Positions 7,626 to 16,259 of a stretch of 29,849 bases of DNA are shown here, one piece after another. The notes below the pieces were generated by a model. It was not told the DNA's origin, searched no databases, and saw nothing but the letters and a program-made list of their open reading frames with translations. The stretch spans positions 1 to 29,849 of the forward strand of contig DLGW01000007.1 in NCBI GenBank assembly GCA_002482885.1, in the 5' to 3' direction. The position numbers and the translations under genes were made by a program. The DNA comes from Flavobacteriaceae bacterium UBA7684 (GTDB taxonomy: Bacteria > Bacteroidota > Bacteroidia > Flavobacteriales > Flavobacteriaceae). Each line of letters opens with the position of its first letter. Within the stretch, counting starts at the first letter, position 1.

Positions 7626-8579
7626 ATGTCTGATGTGCAAGCTATTCAACAATTAGTTGAACAACAAAAGTTAATTAAAAAAGAGATTGCCAAAGTTATT
7701 GTAGGTCAAAACGAAGTTGTTAATCAAATTCTGATTAGTATTTTTTCGGGCGGACATGCCTTATTAGTTGGTGTACCGGGTTTGGCAAAAACATTAATGG
7801 TAAATACTATTGCACAAGTATTAGGATTGGAATTTAAGCGCATACAATTCACACCTGATTTAATGCCTTCGGATATTTTAGGTAGCGAAATATTAGATGA
7901 AAACAGACAATTCAAATTCATTAAAGGTCCTGTTTTTTCTAATATTATTTTGGCAGATGAAATCAATAGAACACCGCCCAAAACGCAAGCTGCACTTTTA
8001 GAAGCCATGCAGGAAAAATCCGTAACCGTAGCCGGACATCGCTACCAGTTACAAAACCCGTATTTTGTATTAGCTACCCAAAATCCAATAGAACAAGAAG
8101 GAACTTATCCTTTACCCGAAGCACAATTAGATCGTTTTATGTTCGCCATTCAATTGAATTATCCTTCGTTTGACGAAGAAGTTATGGTGGTAAAGCAAAC
8201 CACCTCTAATTTAAAACCCGAATTAAATGCATTAATAAATGCTCAGCAAATTGTTGATTTTCAACAATTGATTCGTAGAATACCTGTTGCGGATAATGTA
8301 ATTGATTATGCAGTTAGATTAGTGTCTAAAACCAGAACCAATACCGCAGACGCTCCAGAGGTTGTGAATAATTATGTAGAATGGGGAGCTGGTCCAAGAG
8401 CCTCTCAAAATCTAATATTGGCCGCTAAAACTCATGCCGCATTTAACGGGAAATATTCTCCGGATATAGAAGATGTACAAGCCGTTGCTACAGGAATTTT
8501 AAGACATAGAATTGTAAAAAATTATAAAGCCGAAGCCGAAGGTATTACCGAAGAATATATTATAAATAAACTACTGTAA
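7626..8579 (+). CDS. MoxR-family AAA+ ATPase
   Basis: MoxR ATPases act as chaperones that mature or assemble protein complexes, usually with a von Willebrand A-domain partner. Motifs seen are Walker A GVPGLAKT (residues 49-56), the FTPDLMPSDILG segment, Walker B IILADEINR (107-115), NRTPPKTQAALLEAMQE, sensor-1 region LATQNPIEQEGTYPLPEAQ, and the C-terminal lid with GPRASQNLILAAK. The 317-residue length is normal. It follows the surA-like gene by 3 bp, so the two are almost surely cotranscribed. Unusually, the genes that often follow moxR (DUF58 and VWA proteins) are absent here, and an acyltransferase follows instead. Its client is unknown; a link to envelope folding is suggested only by position. 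Confidence 0.92.
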   Translation: MSDVQAIQQLVEQQKLIKKEIAKVIVGQNEVVNQILISIFSGGHALLVGVPGLAKTLMVNTIAQVLGLEFKRIQFTPDLMPSDILGSEILDENRQFKFIKGPVFSNIILADEINRTPPKTQAALLEAMQEKSVTVAGHRYQLQNPYFVLATQNPIEQEGTYPLPEAQLDRFMFAIQLNYPSFDEEVMVVKQTTSNLKPELNALINAQQIVDFQQLIRRIPVADNVIDYAVRLVSKTRTNTADAPEVVNNYVEWGAGPRASQNLILAAKTHAAFNGKYSPDIEDVQAVATGILRHRIVKNYKAEAEGITEEYIINKLL

Positions 8580-8590
8580 AACCAAATCCC

Positions 8591-9679
8591 TTGAAGGAAC
8601 GCGTATTTGGCTTAGATGTAATACGATGTATAGCCATATTAATGGTTTTGTTCTGCCATACTTTGTGGCTTTTAGACGGAGTAACTTTTTTTGGAAGGGG
8701 ATTTATACAATCCTTGGGGTTTTTCGGGGTAGAACTTTTTTTTATACTTAGCGGGTTTTTAATCGGAAACATTTTATACGATTGGTTTGATACCGATACT
8801 AGTTATAAAAGGTTGTTTCATTTTTATGCCAGAAGATGGCTCCGCACTTTGCCATTGTATTACATCATATTGGTAATTAATGTTTTATTGGCGTTTTATT
8901 TTGGAAATATTTTACCAGATAATACCCATCAATATGTATTCTTTTTTCAGAATGCATTGAGTCGAATGCCTAATTTTTTTAACGAGTCTTGGAGTTTATC
9001 GGTAGAAGAAAGTATTTATGTAATCATTCCTTTTTTGTTACTGATGATCAAAAAGGCCTTTCCCAAAATACCGTTTAAACAAGTATTTATTTATGTAATT
9101 CTGGGAATCATACTCCTTGCTTTTGCTAATAGATTTCATGCTTTAAACAACGTAGCCCATCAGATAAACTATGTTTGGAACTTAGATGTTAAAGCAGTCG
9201 TTATCTACCGATTAGATGCTATTCTATATGGCTTTTTAATCATGTACCTATATAAACATTTTACCCATTATTTGTCCAACTACAAAATTTTATTAGTTGT
9301 ATTCGCCTTTCTATTTTATCAAATAGGTAAATTAATCATTTATCGTGGATTTGGTTTTGAAGTTTTTCAGGTTGTTTTTTATTTACCTTTAGTAAGTATC
9401 TCTATCGCTTTACTAATCCCTTTTTTTTATCAGCTAAAACCATTTTCTTTGGAATGGATTAACCACGCGATTGTTTTTGTAAGTAAAATATCTTATTCCT
9501 TATACCTTTGGCATTATTCCATTATTCTAATGATTTGGAAATATGATGTTTATTCTAATTTTAACTTTCCGTTCTTAAATAATCCCATTCAGGTAGCGCT
9601 GTATTTAGGGGTAACCTTTTTAGTGTCTTATTTTTCTTACCAATACATTGAAAAACCATTTTTAAGATTAAGAAAATAA
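8591..9679 (+). CDS. Acyltransferase-3 family membrane protein (OafA/YrhL type)
   Basis: The N terminus FGLDVIRCIAILMVLFCHTLW matches the opening of acyltransferase-3 proteins, including the His in the first membrane helix. Later landmarks are FFGVELFFILSGFLIG, the YARRWLRTLPLYY segment, and SWSLSVEESIY. About ten hydrophobic helices fill its 362 residues. Such proteins transfer acetyl or other acyl groups to sugars of O-antigen, peptidoglycan or exopolysaccharide; the acceptor here is unknown. The TTG at 8591 is the only possible standard start, because an in-frame stop lies at 8567 and no other start codon comes between it and the conserved N terminus. It is 11 bp after moxR. Whether it belongs functionally with the foldase genes is unclear. 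Confidence 0.88.
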   Translation: MKERVFGLDVIRCIAILMVLFCHTLWLLDGVTFFGRGFIQSLGFFGVELFFILSGFLIGNILYDWFDTDTSYKRLFHFYARRWLRTLPLYYIILVINVLLAFYFGNILPDNTHQYVFFFQNALSRMPNFFNESWSLSVEESIYVIIPFLLLMIKKAFPKIPFKQVFIYVILGIILLAFANRFHALNNVAHQINYVWNLDVKAVVIYRLDAILYGFLIMYLYKHFTHYLSNYKILLVVFAFLFYQIGKLIIYRGFGFEVFQVVFYLPLVSISIALLIPFFYQLKPFSLEWINHAIVFVSKISYSLYLWHYSIILMIWKYDVYSNFNFPFLNNPIQVALYLGVTFLVSYFSYQYIEKPFLRLRK

Positions 9680-9707
9680 TTGTTTTTAATTTGATTGGTT
9701 TTAAAAA

Positions 9708-9788
9708 ATGAGAAAGAATCCTTATTTTTTTGGTTATTTGATAATTGTGGCTTTATTAGAACATATTAATCCGATTATTTTTTCATAA
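9708..9788 (+). CDS. Possible 26-codon small membrane peptide
   Basis: An ATG-started ORF, too short for a standard ORF list, encodes MRKNPYFFGYL followed by IIVALLEHINPIIFS. It has a basic N terminus followed by a hydrophobic stretch that could cross a membrane. It lies 28 bp after the acyltransferase stop and before the candidate aconitase promoter. Chance cannot be excluded in AT-rich DNA. I do not recognise it. Confidence 0.2.
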   Translation: MRKNPYFFGYLIIVALLEHINPIIFS

Positions 9789-9802
9789 TTTATACAAATT
9801 CG

Positions 9803-9810
9803 TATTTTCG
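9803..9810 (+). promoter_or_regulatory. Weak -7 candidate for the aconitase gene
   Basis: TATTTTCG differs from TAnnTTTG at one base. It would start transcription near 9814, leaving a leader of about 28 nt. No -33 TTTG is visible at the right spacing. It is the best candidate in the 162-bp gap before the gene. Confidence 0.25.
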
Positions 9811-9841
9811 CAATTCAACAAAAAATATAATTTATTTAGTT

Positions 9842-12106
9842 ATGGCATTTGATATAGAAATGATTCAAAAAGTGTACGCCAGTATGGCTGAACGAGTAGA
9901 TAAAGCTCGTGAATTAGTTGGACGTCCACTTACGCTTTCAGAAAAGATTCTTTATTCGCATTTATGGGAAGGAAAACCTTCGCAAGCATTTAAAAGAGGA
10001 GTGGATTATGTAGATTTTGCTCCAGATAGAGTAGCTTGTCAAGATGCTACCGCACAAATGGCACTATTACAATTTATGCATGCTGGTAAAAGTAAAGTGG
10101 CAGTACCAACTACAGTACACTGTGATCACTTAATACAAGCTAAAGTAGGTGCAAAATCTGATTTAGCGGTTGCCAATACACAATCTAAAGAAGTATTTGA
10201 CTTTTTATCGTCAGTATCTAATAAATATGGTATCGGATTCTGGAAACCAGGTTCGGGTATTATACACCAAATTGTATTGGAAAATTATGCTTTCCCAGGA
10301 GGAATGATGATTGGTACCGATTCACACACTGTTAATGCAGGTGGTTTGGGTATGTTAGCCATTGGAGTTGGTGGGGCAGATGCAGTAGATGTAATGTCTG
10401 GAATGTCTTGGGAATTAAAATTTCCAAAACTGATTGGTGTAAAATTGACTGGAAAATTAAACGGTTGGACTGCACCTAAAGACGTTATTTTAAAAGTAGC
10501 TGATATATTAACTGTAAAAGGTGGAACAGGAGCTATTGTAGAATACTTTGGAGAAGGAGCGGTATCAATGTCTTGTACAGGAAAAGGAACCATTTGTAAC
10601 ATGGGAGCTGAAATTGGAGCAACCACTTCAACTTTTGGTTACGATGATTCTATGAGAAGATATTTAGCAGCAACAGGTCGTCAGGATGTTGTAGAAGCGG
10701 CAGATAAAGTAGCTGATTATTTAACAGCTGATGCAGAAGTTTATGCCAATCCAGCACAATATTTTGATCAATTAATCGAAATCAATTTATCAGAATTAGA
10801 ACCACACATTAATGGTCCTTTCACGCCAGACAGAGGTACACCGGTATCTAAAATGAAAGCGGAAGCAGAAGCTAACGGATGGCCATTAAAAGTAGAGTGG
10901 GGATTAATTGGTTCATGTACCAACTCTTCTTACGAAGATATGTCTAGAGCAGCTTCTATTGTGGAACAAGCGGTAGCTCATGGAATAGCTCCAAAGGCTG
11001 AATTCGGTATCAACCCAGGTTCTGAGCAAATTCGTTATACTATTGAAAGAGATGGAATCATTGCTACTTTCGAAAAAATGGGAACTAAAGTATTTACCAA
11101 TGCTTGCGGACCATGTATCGGACAATGGGATAGAACAGGTTCTGAAAAAGGAGAAAAAAATACGATTGTTCATTCATTCAACCGTAACTTCTCTAAAAGA
11201 GCAGACGGAAACCCAAATACACACGCTTTTGTAACTTCACCAGAAATGGTAGCGGCTTTAGCGATTTCGGGTCGTTTAGATTTTAATCCAATTACTGATA
11301 CTTTATTGAATGATAAAGGCGAGGCTGTAAAATTATTACCTCCGAGTGGCGATGAATTACCAAAAAGAGGTTTTGATGTAGAAGATGCTGGCTTTCAAGC
11401 TCCTGCAGAAGACGGTTCAAGTGTTCAAGTTGCGGTTTCTCCAACTTCTGAACGTTTACAATTATTAGATCCTTTTACACCTTGGAATGGTAAAAATATT
11501 ACAGGCGCTAAATTATTGATTAAGGCTTTCGGAAAATGTACTACCGACCACATTTCAATGGCTGGGCCTTGGTTAAAATTCCGTGGTCACTTAGATAATA
11601 TTTCTAACAATATGTTGATTGGTGCCGTGAACGCATTTAATCAAGAAACTAATAAAGTTAAAAATCAATTAACAGGCGCTTACGATGGCGTACCTGTGGT
11701 ACAAAGAGCTTACAAAGCAGCAGGTGTTTCTTCTATAGTTGTGGGTGACCACAATTATGGAGAAGGTTCATCTCGTGAACATGCAGCCATGGAGCCTCGT
11801 TTTTTAGGTGTTCAAGCAGTATTGGTAAAATCATTTGCTCGTATTCACGAAACTAACCTTAAAAAACAAGGAATGTTAGCGTTAACTTTTGCTAACGAAG
11901 CGGATTATGATAAAATTCAAGAAGATGATGTAATCAACTTTTTAGATTTAACTGAATTTACACCAGGTAAACCATTAACCTTAGAATTTGTACATGCAGA
12001 TGGTTCTAAAGATGTGATTTTAGCGAATCACACCTACAATGCTAGTCAAATTGGATGGTTTGTAGCGGGTTCTGCTTTAAATTTAATTGCAGCTGGTAAA
12101 GCTTAA
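9842..12106 (+). CDS. acn: Aconitate hydratase (mitochondrial-type aconitase)
   Basis: Aconitase interconverts citrate and isocitrate through cis-aconitate in the TCA cycle, using a [4Fe-4S] cluster. The three cluster cysteines are Cys359 (GSCTNSSYEDM) and Cys422/Cys425 (NACGPCIGQWDR), almost exactly the positions in bovine mitochondrial aconitase. Other landmarks are IGTDSHTVNAGGLGMLAIG, DHISMAGPWLKFRGHL and YGEGSSREHAAMEPR in the swivelling C-terminal domain. The 754-residue length fits the mitochondrial-type class rather than the longer AcnA/IRP type or AcnB. It is transcribed alone, with a hairpin terminator just after the stop. Codon usage looks smoother than in its neighbours, consistent with high expression (an impression, not a calculation). 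Confidence 0.97.
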   Translation: MAFDIEMIQKVYASMAERVDKARELVGRPLTLSEKILYSHLWEGKPSQAFKRGVDYVDFAPDRVACQDATAQMALLQFMHAGKSKVAVPTTVHCDHLIQAKVGAKSDLAVANTQSKEVFDFLSSVSNKYGIGFWKPGSGIIHQIVLENYAFPGGMMIGTDSHTVNAGGLGMLAIGVGGADAVDVMSGMSWELKFPKLIGVKLTGKLNGWTAPKDVILKVADILTVKGGTGAIVEYFGEGAVSMSCTGKGTICNMGAEIGATTSTFGYDDSMRRYLAATGRQDVVEAADKVADYLTADAEVYANPAQYFDQLIEINLSELEPHINGPFTPDRGTPVSKMKAEAEANGWPLKVEWGLIGSCTNSSYEDMSRAASIVEQAVAHGIAPKAEFGINPGSEQIRYTIERDGIIATFEKMGTKVFTNACGPCIGQWDRTGSEKGEKNTIVHSFNRNFSKRADGNPNTHAFVTSPEMVAALAISGRLDFNPITDTLLNDKGEAVKLLPPSGDELPKRGFDVEDAGFQAPAEDGSSVQVAVSPTSERLQLLDPFTPWNGKNITGAKLLIKAFGKCTTDHISMAGPWLKFRGHLDNISNNMLIGAVNAFNQETNKVKNQLTGAYDGVPVVQRAYKAAGVSSIVVGDHNYGEGSSREHAAMEPRFLGVQAVLVKSFARIHETNLKKQGMLALTFANEADYDKIQEDDVINFLDLTEFTPGKPLTLEFVHADGSKDVILANHTYNASQIGWFVAGSALNLIAAGKA

Positions 12107-12124
12107 TTTTTAATAAATTATTAT

Positions 12125-12160
12125 AAAAACTCTCAAGGAAACTTGGGAGTTTTTTGTTTT
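12125..12160 (+). terminator. Rho-independent terminator of the aconitase gene
   Basis: The hairpin has arms AAAAACTCTCAAG and CTTGGGAGTTTTT around a GAAA tetraloop, with one T-G wobble, and is followed by TTTTT-type tract TTTTTTGTTTT. It starts 18 bp after the aconitase stop codon and separates that gene from folP. Confidence 0.88.
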
Positions 12161-12197
12161 CGTTAGCGGAAGGGCTAAACGACATAATACATAAACT

Positions 12198-13016
12198 ATG
12201 ATAAACTTCAATGGAAAATTAATGGATTTGAGTTCCCCAAAAGTAATGGGAATATTGAATTTAACGCCTGATTCTTTTTTTGATGGAGGTAAATTTTTGG
12301 ATGAAAAAGCTTGTTTACAACAGGTAGAAAAAATGTTGTTGGATGGTGCTGATTTTATTGATTTAGGCGCTTGTTCTAGCCGTCCGAATGCAGAATTGAT
12401 TAGCGAATCCGAAGAATTGAATCGTTTATTACCTATTTTGGAACAGTTGGTTTTACATTTTCCAGAGGCTCTTTTTTCTGTGGATACTTTTAGAAGTCGC
12501 GTGGCAGAAGAATCGGTGCATAGGGGAGTAGCATTGATTAACGATATCTCAGCAGGATTTTTAGATGAAAATATGTTGCCCACCATCGGGAAATTAAATG
12601 TTCCATATTGTATGATGCATATGAAAGGAACTCCCGAAACCATGAAGGATTTAAATCAGTATCAGAATTTACTAAAAGATATTTTGTTTTATTTTTCGGA
12701 GCGTATCAACTTAGCCAGACAGTACGGAATTAACGATATTATTGTGGACCCCGGTTTTGGTTTTGCCAAAAGCATCACACAGAATTTTGAATTATTACGC
12801 AGTTTAGAAGCTTTAAAAATCATGAATTTATCCATATTAATTGGAGTTTCCAGAAAATCGATGATTTATAAAACTTTACAAACTGATCCAGAATATGCCT
12901 TGAATGGAACCACCGCTTTACACATGGTGACTCTACAGAATGGAGCTAATATTTTAAGGGTACATGATGTTAAGGAAGCTGTGGAGTGTGTACAATTGTT
13001 TCAAATGATTAAATAA
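12198..13016 (+). CDS. folP: Dihydropteroate synthase
   Basis: The enzyme joins p-aminobenzoate to 6-hydroxymethyl-7,8-dihydropterin pyrophosphate in folate synthesis and is the sulfonamide target. Family signatures appear in order: MGILNLTPDSFFDGG (about residues 17-31), DLGACSSRP with the Ser-Arg-Pro loop, FSVDTFRS, LINDISAG, MHMKGTPETM, DPGFGFAKS, GVSRKSMI and RVHDVKEA. The classic loop reads GACSSRP where many species have GAxSTRP, a conservative change. The length of 272 residues is normal. The ATG at 12198 comes 38 bp after the aconitase terminator. A lipoprotein gene follows after 3 bp and is probably cotranscribed. In many Bacteroidota, as I recall, the diadenylate cyclase gene follows folP; it does not here. 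Confidence 0.96.
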   Translation: MINFNGKLMDLSSPKVMGILNLTPDSFFDGGKFLDEKACLQQVEKMLLDGADFIDLGACSSRPNAELISESEELNRLLPILEQLVLHFPEALFSVDTFRSRVAEESVHRGVALINDISAGFLDENMLPTIGKLNVPYCMMHMKGTPETMKDLNQYQNLLKDILFYFSERINLARQYGINDIIVDPGFGFAKSITQNFELLRSLEALKIMNLSILIGVSRKSMIYKTLQTDPEYALNGTTALHMVTLQNGANILRVHDVKEAVECVQLFQMIK

Positions 13017-13019
13017 AAT

Positions 13020-13751
13020 ATGAAAAAAATTATAGTTGTTTTAGGATTGTTTTTGGGTTTGACTTCGTGCCGATTCGGAGACGAAATTTTATTACCGCAA
13101 GGCACATATTCGGTTAAAAAAGATATGGTAGATTATTCTCAATTGTATTTCTTTTTTAAAACAGAGGATAAGGATACTTTGGTTGATACCAATTTTAATA
13201 ACATGATTAGTACTACCAATTGGGTGTTAAGTATTGATAAAAGATTGCCTTTACATAAGGTGATTCCCGAAGTGGTAAAGTTGCAAATTAAAAAGCAAAA
13301 AAAGAATGCACACGGAGGCAAAGAACAAACTGAAATGTATTTTTCTTATTCAGATTCGTTGGGTGAAAATTTGGCTTTTTTACCTTTTAAATCTGTGGAA
13401 TATGCTCAGAAAAAATATCATTCTTCAGCTTACGTAAAAAAATATCCGGATTTTCACATGGGTTTTGAAAATGTTTCGATAGATGTTTTAAAAGGTAATC
13501 AGGTATTGGTGGATGGGGTATTGGTGACCGATGCTCATCCGTTAGAATTTATTAAAGATTATTTGTCTTTTTTGTCGGAAAATAAAACGGTGTTGGTTTA
13601 TTTAAATTTTGATGATCGTTTACTTTTTAACGATTATATAAAGTTTAAATTAGGGATGCTGTCTATTTTAAATGACAGTATTTTATTAGCTCCGAATGAG
13701 TTTATTTACGATGCGATTAAATTAGACAAAGAGTGTGATTGTTTATATTAA
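13020..13751 (+). CDS. Lipoprotein of unknown function, possible ExbD/TolR-like C-terminal domain
   Basis: I do not recognise this 243-residue protein. It has a clear lipoprotein signal with lipobox LTSC (Cys17). The following residues (RFGDE) lack the surface-export motif, so a periplasmic face is likely. The last 85 residues show a strand-turn-strand-helix-strand pattern: SIDVLKGNQVLVDGVLV, a helix HPLEFIKDYLSFL, then KTVLVYLNFDDRLLFNDYIK and another helix. This resembles the periplasmic domain of ExbD/TolR proteins, but without the ExbD membrane anchor. That is a by-eye pattern match only. The gene starts 3 bp after folP, so it shares its transcript. Its end overlaps the convergent ABC-transporter gene by 4 bp. 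Confidence 0.7.
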   Translation: MKKIIVVLGLFLGLTSCRFGDEILLPQGTYSVKKDMVDYSQLYFFFKTEDKDTLVDTNFNNMISTTNWVLSIDKRLPLHKVIPEVVKLQIKKQKKNAHGGKEQTEMYFSYSDSLGENLAFLPFKSVEYAQKKYHSSAYVKKYPDFHMGFENVSIDVLKGNQVLVDGVLVTDAHPLEFIKDYLSFLSENKTVLVYLNFDDRLLFNDYIKFKLGMLSILNDSILLAPNEFIYDAIKLDKECDCLY

Positions 13752-15505
13752 TTTTCTTTGTTTGTAGCTAAAAACTGAGATTCGTATAGGTTTTTATAAT
13801 GCCCATTATCTAGATTTAACAATTCGCTATGCGAGCCGATTTCGGCTACTTTACCTTGATCTAATACAATGATTTTAGTAGCATTAATAATCGTAGCTAA
13901 TCGATGGGCTATAATAATTGAGGTTCTTCCTTGGGTGATGGTTTCGGTTGCCTTTTGAATTAATTCTTCTGAATAACTGTCTACCGAAGATGTCGCTTCG
14001 TCTAATACTAAAATACTTGGATTGGTAACATATGCCCTTAAAAAAGCAATGAGTTGCCTTTGTCCCGATGACAGCATGACGCCTCTTTCCTTAACATTGT
14101 ATTGGTAGCCTTCGGGCAAACTTTCTATAAAGTCGTGAATGCCAATTTTTTTAGCTGCATTAATTACTTCTTGTTCGGTAATATTTGGATTATTTAGGGT
14201 GATGTTATTAAAAATAGTATCAGAAAACAAAAACACATCTTGTAATACTACTCCAATTTGACTTCTTAAAGTAGCTAGCTGAATGTCTTTAATATCGATA
14301 TTGTCAATAGTGATGCTTCCGCTGTTGATTTCGTAAAAACGGCTAAGTAAGTTTATAATGGTTGATTTTCCTGCACCAGTTGCTCCTACAATGGCTATGG
14401 TTTCGCCTATTTTGACTTCTAAATTAAATTCTTTTAAAACTGGTTCTTCGGGTAAGTAACCAAAAACAACGTCTTTAAATAGAATATTTCCTTTAAATTG
14501 AATATCAGTGATTTTTCCAGAGTCCTCGATATGTTGATTAGAATCTAAGATTTCAAAAACACGTTGGGCAGCAATCATTCCCATTTGTAACACATTGAAT
14601 TTATCTGCGATTTGTCTTAAAGGATTAAACAACATATTAATCATCATGATGTAGGCAAATAAATCCCCAAAAGTAGTTAGGTTTTCGCCATTTAAAATGG
14701 TAATACCTCCGTACCATACAATACTACCTAAGGTTAACGAAGAAATAATATCTGCAATCGGAAAAAATATAGAGTTGTACCAAACCGTTTTTATCCAAGC
14801 GTTTTGGTGTTGTTTATTGATTTCTTTAAACTTTTCAAATTCTAGGTCTTCGCGAGAAAATAACTGAACGATTTTCATTCCGGTTACGTTCTCTTGTATA
14901 AAGGTGTTAATAGAGGCAATGTGGGTTCTAACATCTTCAAAAGCATGTTTCATTTTAATTTGGAAAACCCGTGTGGCATAAACTAATAATGGCATGGCAA
15001 CCAATACAATTAGAGATAGTTTCCAATTCATATAAAACATAATTACAATGATGACTAACATTTTTAAAACGTCACTCACAATCATAAATAAACCTTGACT
15101 AAAAATACTGGCAATGGATTCGGTGTCGGAAACGGTTCGGGTAACTAATTTTCCTACTGGGGCACCATCAAAATATTTCATTTTAAAATGAATGATGTGC
15201 TCAAAAAGTTTTTTACGTAAATCTTTAATAATATCTTGCCCTAACCAGTTGGCCCAATACACAAAAAAGTACTGCGAAACGACTTCTAAAAGCAATAAAC
15301 CAATCATTAAAGAAATATAAAATAATAGGCCTAAATGGTCTTTGTGTTGAATATATTCGTCTACGGTTTCTTTGAGTAAGTAGGGGCGTAGGGCAGCAAA
15401 AATAGACAGCAAAACAGCCCAAATAATTACCGAATTAAATCGCCATTGGTAAGGTTTGGCATATTGGGTAATCCTTTTGAATAATTGGGAGTCGAATGCT
15501 TTCAT
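13748..15505 (-). CDS. ABC exporter half-transporter (MsbA-like, fused permease and ATPase)
   Basis: The protein has a six-helix exporter domain (about residues 20-315) and an ATPase domain (about 335-585). Visible motifs are Walker A GATGAGKST (374-382), the Q-loop in VLQDVFLF, the signature LSSGQRQ (478-484), Walker B ILVLDE (498-503) followed by ATSSVD, and the H-loop His534. The signature reads LSSGQ rather than LSGGQ, a change I associate with Bacteroidota homologues. Such homodimers flip lipid A, lipids or drugs; the substrate here is unknown. The ATG start at 15505 is 1 bp after the truA stop, so it is translated from the truA message. The end overlaps the lipoprotein gene tail to tail by 4 bp. 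Confidence 0.92.
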   Translation of the reverse strand: MKAFDSQLFKRITQYAKPYQWRFNSVIIWAVLLSIFAALRPYLLKETVDEYIQHKDHLGLLFYISLMIGLLLLEVVSQYFFVYWANWLGQDIIKDLRKKLFEHIIHFKMKYFDGAPVGKLVTRTVSDTESIASIFSQGLFMIVSDVLKMLVIIVIMFYMNWKLSLIVLVAMPLLVYATRVFQIKMKHAFEDVRTHIASINTFIQENVTGMKIVQLFSREDLEFEKFKEINKQHQNAWIKTVWYNSIFFPIADIISSLTLGSIVWYGGITILNGENLTTFGDLFAYIMMINMLFNPLRQIADKFNVLQMGMIAAQRVFEILDSNQHIEDSGKITDIQFKGNILFKDVVFGYLPEEPVLKEFNLEVKIGETIAIVGATGAGKSTIINLLSRFYEINSGSITIDNIDIKDIQLATLRSQIGVVLQDVFLFSDTIFNNITLNNPNITEQEVINAAKKIGIHDFIESLPEGYQYNVKERGVMLSSGQRQLIAFLRAYVTNPSILVLDEATSSVDSYSEELIQKATETITQGRTSIIIAHRLATIINATKIIVLDQGKVAEIGSHSELLNLDNGHYKNLYESQFLATNKEN

Positions 15506-15506
15506 T

Positions 15507-16241
15507 TTATAAATACGGGTAGGTGATTTCGGTTAAAAATAGTCCGTGAGCTGGTACAGAAAATCCCGCTTTATTTCTGTTTTTGCTTTCAATAATACTT
15601 ACAAATTCTGGAATAGATACTTTATTTAACCCAACATTAACCAATGTTCCCACAATGGCTCGAACCATGTTTCTTAAAAAGCGGTCGGCAGTAATGGTAA
15701 AGGTTAATTCTTGATTTTTTACTGTCCATTGGGCATGGGTAATTTTACAATTAAAAGTATTTACGTCGGTATGTACTTTTGAAAAACACTGAAAATCAGT
15801 AAAATTTAATAATAATTGAGCCGCTTGATTCATTTTAAAGATATCTAGTGGATATAAATATTGCCAACTTAAATCTTTATTAAATACATTTTTTTGGGTA
15901 TGAATATGATATTGATAAGTTCTGGAAGTTGCATCAAATCGGGCATGAGCATCGGTAGAAACCGCTATGATTTTATGAATAGCCACATCTTTAGGCAAAA
16001 GAGCATTGAGTTTATGAGCCAATAGTTGTAAATCAAAAGTGCTGGAAGAATCAAAATGGGCATACATTTGTTTAGCATGTACTCCTGTATCGGTTCTTCC
16101 AGCACCTATGGTATAGATTTCTTCTTTTAATAAAAGGGAAAGATTTTTATTCAAAATTTCTTGTACAGTAATGGCGTTGGGTTGTATTTGCCAACCATGA
16201 TAATTTGTGCCGTTGTACGAAAATTCAATAAAATATCTCAA
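15507..16241 (-). CDS. truA: tRNA pseudouridine(38-40) synthase
   Basis: TruA converts uridines 38-40 of the tRNA anticodon stem to pseudouridine. The catalytic aspartate is in GAGRTDTGVHA (Asp51 in this numbering). Other landmarks are RYFIEFSYNGTNYHGWQ at the N terminus, HARFDATSRTYQYHI, and FTITADRFLRNMVRAIVG. I choose the TTG at 16241 (244 residues) because it puts Met directly before RYFIEFSYNG, where the family usually begins. The TTG at 16262 would add seven residues and lies within a likely -7 element. The gene follows the outer-membrane protein gene and precedes the ABC exporter on the same strand, with a 1-bp junction to the latter. The exact start remains inference. Confidence 0.93.
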   Translation of the reverse strand: MRYFIEFSYNGTNYHGWQIQPNAITVQEILNKNLSLLLKEEIYTIGAGRTDTGVHAKQMYAHFDSSSTFDLQLLAHKLNALLPKDVAIHKIIAVSTDAHARFDATSRTYQYHIHTQKNVFNKDLSWQYLYPLDIFKMNQAAQLLLNFTDFQCFSKVHTDVNTFNCKITHAQWTVKNQELTFTITADRFLRNMVRAIVGTLVNVGLNKVSIPEFVSIIESKNRNKAGFSVPAHGLFLTEITYPYL

Positions 16242-16259
16242 AATGGAATTAATTTGGCG

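Noticed and set aside
10285..10626. 113-codon open frame on the minus strand inside aconitase
   Set aside because: It lies wholly antisense to a gene with full motif support, has no recognisable domain and no separate promoter.
12161..12181. Imperfect inverted repeat CGTTAGC / GCTAAACG before folP
   Set aside because: Short arms with a bulge, directly after a full terminator; no operator or riboswitch pattern can be supported.
12110..12643. 177-codon minus-strand frame across the start of folP
   Set aside because: It covers the aconitase terminator and folP's conserved pterin-binding region in antisense; no domain is recognisable.
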